A DNA stretch of 64,000 nt from SZAS-79 sp963844255 (GTDB lineage: Bacteria > Pseudomonadota > Gammaproteobacteria > Burkholderiales > SG8-39), in the NCBI GenBank assembly GCA_963844255.1, contig CAWJNP010000025.1, positions 11,865 to 75,864 of the forward strand, read 5' to 3'. Below, in pieces: positions 61,031 to 64,000 of the stretch (within the stretch, counting starts at the first letter, position 1; each line of letters begins with the position of its first letter). The notes beneath the pieces are model-generated. The model searched no databases. It saw only the letters and a program-made list of their open reading frames with translations, and was not told the DNA's origin. Made by a program: the position numbers and the translations under genes.

Positions 61031-61050
61031 CCCCGCACAAAACCCGGGGC
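61030..61050. terminator. weak hairpin between convergent genes
   Basis: GCCCCG, CACAAAACC, CGGGGC: a 6-bp stem right after the deacetylase stop codon. There is no U-tract, so this is a weak candidate. Confidence 0.35.
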
Positions 61051-61060
61051 GCGCGACAAT

Positions 61061-61708
61061 CTAGGCAAGCGGTGCGGGTATCCCCGAGGCCACCGGCGGG
61101 GTGTCGAACGCCGATGGCGCCCCGTCCAGCCACGCCTTGCCGCGCGCGTAGAGCGCCTGGACCACCGGCCCGGTCAACTGCGGCATGTCTATCTTGACCT
61201 TGAAGCCCAGCCCGGCCTGCAGGTAGGCCAGGTGCCGGTAGCCCTCGGGGAACGAGGCCAGCAGTGCAGCATCGAGCACCAGTTGCGCACTCGGGCTGAC
61301 AGGATCCATGCGGTCCTTCTCATAGATCGGCTGGCGGCGAACGATTTTCCATGCACCGTTGCGCTTCTCGAAGAAATCGTAGAACCGCCCGGTGCAGACC
61401 GCATCGACGAGCACGCCCGCCACCGGGGCGCGCTGGTTGATGGTCATCTTGCATTGCGAGATCGCACGGCTTGCCTTCACGTCCACCGAAATGCCGCCGA
61501 GAAAGTGCAGAATGTTCACGCCCTTGTCGAACCCCGCCCGGCTGACCTCGATGAACTGTTCGGCCGGCCCCTGCAGCCAGGTGGCGGACATCCAACCATC
61601 GTCATGCCACACGGTGCGAAACCGCTCCCAGTCACCGGCGTCGCGCCAGATCGCCCAGTTCTGAACGACTTCGGCTATTTCCCTTCGGTCTTCGGCCTGC
61701 GCATCCAC
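61061..61708 (-). CDS. NTF2-like (SnoaL-type) protein
   Basis: This 215-aa protein belongs to the nuclear-transport-factor-2-like fold, with VQNWAIWRDAGDWERFRTVWHDDGWM and VDAVCTGRFYDFFEKRNGAWKIVRRQPIYEKD. The family covers small dehydratases, isomerases and ring-hydroxylating dioxygenase beta subunits. The start is a GTG at 61708 after GGAGAACG. It lies downstream of the DUF349 gene on the same strand. No active-site residues are assigned. Confidence 0.8.
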   Translation of the reverse strand: MDAQAEDRREIAEVVQNWAIWRDAGDWERFRTVWHDDGWMSATWLQGPAEQFIEVSRAGFDKGVNILHFLGGISVDVKASRAISQCKMTINQRAPVAGVLVDAVCTGRFYDFFEKRNGAWKIVRRQPIYEKDRMDPVSPSAQLVLDAALLASFPEGYRHLAYLQAGLGFKVKIDMPQLTGPVVQALYARGKAWLDGAPSAFDTPPVASGIPAPLA

Positions 61709-61746
61709 ATCCGTTCTCCGTTGTTGGTCCGACAAAACGCCCCCGG

Positions 61747-64000
61747 CTAGGGTCGCGAGTCCCTGCGCCCCTGCGGGCGGCGCGATTCGTGGCGCGCCGG
61801 TGCACCCTGCGGGCGCGCCGCCGGCACCGGCGGTAGAAGCAGCTTCTGCACAATTGCGTCGATGCGCGCAGTCTGCGCGTCGTCGGGCTTTGCAACGATC
61901 GCATACCACTGTCTGACAAGCGCCTCGGGATCGGCCTGTGCGGGCGTGCCCGAACGGAACCTGTCCTGCAGGCGGGCCAGCATCCGGACGCGACGCTGCG
62001 CTGCATGCGACTCGGGCGTCTGCAGTTCCAGCGCGATCTCGAGGTCCAGCAGCAGTGCATCGCGTTCGGCGTGGCCGCGCTCGAGCACATCCGCGGGCGC
62101 GTCGGCGCTTTCCGCCGACTCGGCCATGCGCGCAAAACGCGCCGCATGCTTTTCCCTCTTCTGCGCTTCGATCGCCTGCGCGGCCTGTACCTCCGCCTGG
62201 CGTGCCTGCTCGCGTTCGGCGCGCTGTTCGGCTTCCGCCGCCTGCTCGAGGTCGCGACGCGCGAACGCGGCGTCGCAGGCTTTGCGGAACTTCTGCCAGA
62301 GCTTCTGATCCGCCCCGTGCTTCAGGTGCACCGGCCGCGCCTCTTCCTTCCAGCGCCTCTGCAACGACTTGGCTGCGCTCAGCGCCCGGCCAAGATCGGT
62401 CTCTTCAGCCAGCGCCTGCGCTGCGGTGACGAGCGCTTCGCGACGCGCGAGTTCCTCAGCGCGCGCGGCCTCAAGCGGCGTGTCGATCCCCGCAATCAGT
62501 GCATCGAAGCGTTTTCGAAGCTTGCGTTCATCGCGATAACCCGCTTTCGGCGCACTGCGCCAGGCGACGATCATCTCCTCGCGCCTTGCCTCCAGCGCCT
62601 TGAAGTCGGGCGCCTGCGCATCCTGCCCGGCCAGCCATGCTTCCCAGCTCTGGCACAGGCCCTCGCGTGCCGCGCGCGCGGCCGCATGCACCGCCGCTTC
62701 CGCGGCGCGTTGTTCGGCCACGGGCTTGTAGGCTTTTTCGAGCGCCCGGTCGAAGCGCTTCCAGGCCGACTGTGACACCGGACCATGCGCATCGAGATTC
62801 TTCCATTCGCGACGCAACAGCGGCACCGCGCGTGCGCGCTCGCCGATGTCCGGTTCGCCGCGCAGCAGTGCCTCGGCCACACCGATCAGCTCTTCGCGCG
62901 CGCGATCGGTTCCCCAGCGCGCCCAGCCGGCAAGGCGCGTCAATTGCGCCCGGGCCCGCTGGAGCCGTCGCGCGACCTGACCGGAAGCTGCGCTTCCGCC
63001 CAGCGTGGCCTCGACGCGCTTGAGCACCGCTTCGGATTCGGCGGACCGCCCTTCCTCGAGGTCCTTCTCGAGTTCATCCAGCAGGCGAAGGACCGCTTCC
63101 TTGTCGACCGGCTTTCGCCGTCCCTTGCCTTCGCCTGCGCTCGCCGACTGCTGTGCTTCCAGCGCCGCGCGGGCAGCAGCCTCGGCGTCCACAACTGCCT
63201 GCGCCGCTCGCAACTCGCGCTGCGCAGCTTCCTCCGCTGCGCGCGCAATTGCCGCACTGCCCTCGGTCAGCGCGGCATCGATCTCTTCCAGCGCTGCGGC
63301 CAGTGCGCGCGCTGCAGGCAGGGTGGCCAGCCAGGCCGGACCGGTGGTCGCAATCCGCGCAATCTCTTCCGACTGCCCGCGCCATCCATCAATATTTGAG
63401 CCGTCCGGCGCCTCGGCCGCAACAATGGCCGCGCGCAGGGCCTCCGCTTCGGTCAGGCGCGAGCGCAGGTCGATCTGCGCCTGGGTCTCGAGCAGCACGC
63501 GCGCACGCGCCTGCTCGAGCAGTGACTCGCACTCCGCAGTTTCTTCTCCGCCAGGACCCAGAGCCGCCAGTTCCTTTTCTATCTGCAGCAGATGGGAGAT
63601 CGCGACCGGCGTCGCCTCGAGAAGCGCATGCAGCGCCACTTCGAAGTCCAGCGCGCGGCGGGCACGCTCGCTCTCCTGCCGGTGCGCCTTCAGGCGCTCG
63701 CTGCAATACCGGTAGACATGCTTGTCCTTGTCCCGGCTCGCCTCGGCCACGCGCTTCAGGACCGCCGGATCCGCGATGCGCCGCACCGCGGCAAGGCGAA
63801 TCTCCGCGAAGCGGCAGCGCGCGGCGACCTCGGCCAACAGCGCCTCGCCCTCGACCCGCGCAAGCCATTCACCCGCCAGGGTCTTGTCCGACGCATGGCA
63901 GACCGCCTCCATCCACGCCTCGGGCGGATCGCCCGCATCGGGCACAGGACGTTCGGGTTCCGGCAGGAATCGCAGCAGGATCCGCCACGGGCGCGGCCTG
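61747..64000 (-). CDS. DUF349-domain protein (5' end beyond window)
   Basis: This is a long helical protein with at least 750 residues in view. The frame is open to the right edge (RPRPWRILLRFLPEPERPVPDAG), so the start lies beyond 64000. It carries repeated DUF349 units (for example SAWKRFDRALEKAYKPVAEQR and QKLWQKFRKACDAAFARRDLEQAAEAEQRA), many Ala/Glu/Arg coiled-coil stretches, and a basic Arg-rich tail (GAPARHESRRPQGRRDSRP) that may bind nucleic acid. The family's function is unknown. It is probably cytoplasmic. Confidence 0.88.
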   Translation of the reverse strand, partial: RPRPWRILLRFLPEPERPVPDAGDPPEAWMEAVCHASDKTLAGEWLARVEGEALLAEVAARCRFAEIRLAAVRRIADPAVLKRVAEASRDKDKHVYRYCSERLKAHRQESERARRALDFEVALHALLEATPVAISHLLQIEKELAALGPGGEETAECESLLEQARARVLLETQAQIDLRSRLTEAEALRAAIVAAEAPDGSNIDGWRGQSEEIARIATTGPAWLATLPAARALAAALEEIDAALTEGSAAIARAAEEAAQRELRAAQAVVDAEAAARAALEAQQSASAGEGKGRRKPVDKEAVLRLLDELEKDLEEGRSAESEAVLKRVEATLGGSAASGQVARRLQRARAQLTRLAGWARWGTDRAREELIGVAEALLRGEPDIGERARAVPLLRREWKNLDAHGPVSQSAWKRFDRALEKAYKPVAEQRAAEAAVHAAARAAREGLCQSWEAWLAGQDAQAPDFKALEARREEMIVAWRSAPKAGYRDERKLRKRFDALIAGIDTPLEAARAEELARREALVTAAQALAEETDLGRALSAAKSLQRRWKEEARPVHLKHGADQKLWQKFRKACDAAFARRDLEQAAEAEQRAEREQARQAEVQAAQAIEAQKREKHAARFARMAESAESADAPADVLERGHAERDALLLDLEIALELQTPESHAAQRRVRMLARLQDRFRSGTPAQADPEALVRQWYAIVAKPDDAQTARIDAIVQKLLLPPVPAARPQGAPARHESRRPQGRRDSRP

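Noticed and set aside
1..64000. CRISPR array, rRNA, tRNA, phage or transposase genes
   Set aside because: No regular spacer repeats, rRNA or tRNA cloverleaf sequence, or integrase/transposase motif was found in any frame.

Overview
The window is about 64 kb of GC-rich bacterial chromosome with densely packed genes on both strands, many overlapping by 4 bp (ATGA). The content points to a betaproteobacterium: a Bug/TctC-type tricarboxylate-binding receptor, a stand-alone LplT, MmgE/PrpD and CaiB/BaiF cassettes, a C-type-cytochrome-era style of small exported redox proteins, and a Fur-type iron operon. No rRNA, tRNA, CRISPR array, phage or transposase gene was found. Genus cannot be set from the sequence alone.

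Layout. 1-16.7 kb is mostly housekeeping and metabolism: end of alr, a LysR regulator, lplT, several alpha/beta hydrolases, a lemA-TPM-TPM operon, a udg4-rimI-tsaB operon, a tartrate/D-malate dehydrogenase gene with a frameshift, an SDR-panE pair, a sulfurtransferase, and hisC. 16.7-23.5 kb holds a thioesterase, small membrane proteins, a DMT exporter, an unusual two-domain metallophosphoesterase coupled to a phytanoyl-CoA-dioxygenase-like gene, a TM2 protein and an exported MBL hydrolase. 23.8-26.5 kb is a periplasmic sulfur/thiol module (exported protein, TlpA, DsrE-like, two-domain rhodanese). Opposite it lies the most notable gene: a GrdB/PrdB-family reductase with an in-frame TGA inside a UxxC motif, followed directly by a strong hairpin of bacterial SECIS type, i.e. 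a probable selenoprotein.

28-36.6 kb: amidohydrolase, GST, a large hybrid histidine kinase, then a molybdopterin oxidoreductase with a fused Fe-S/membrane subunit resembling phenylacetyl-CoA:acceptor oxidoreductase (PadBCD). 55.6-60.0 kb carries a four-gene 2-oxoacid:acceptor oxidoreductase with a GltD-like NAD(P)H subunit, resembling phenylglyoxylate dehydrogenase (PadE-I). The two together suggest anaerobic alpha-oxidation of phenylacetate, a hypothesis only. Between them are an itaconate/C5-dicarboxylate-type CoA cluster (MaoC, acyl-CoA dehydrogenase, CaiB, GntR, PrpD, CitE; 37.3-43.4 kb), a hydroxyacid oxidase pair, a sugar-acid cluster (DenD-like, IlvD/Edd-like, GarR-like, LeuB-like; 45.3-50.1 kb), binding proteins, and an iron-uptake operon (FTR1, cupredoxin, outer-membrane protein) behind two Fur boxes. 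A 53-bp direct repeat (85% identical) flanks the 36.7-46.4 kb block.

Quality note. Eight frameshifts in four genes can all be repaired by deleting one base, and six of them fall within 1.9 kb (46.7-48.6 kb). This insertion bias looks more like sequencing error than gene decay.
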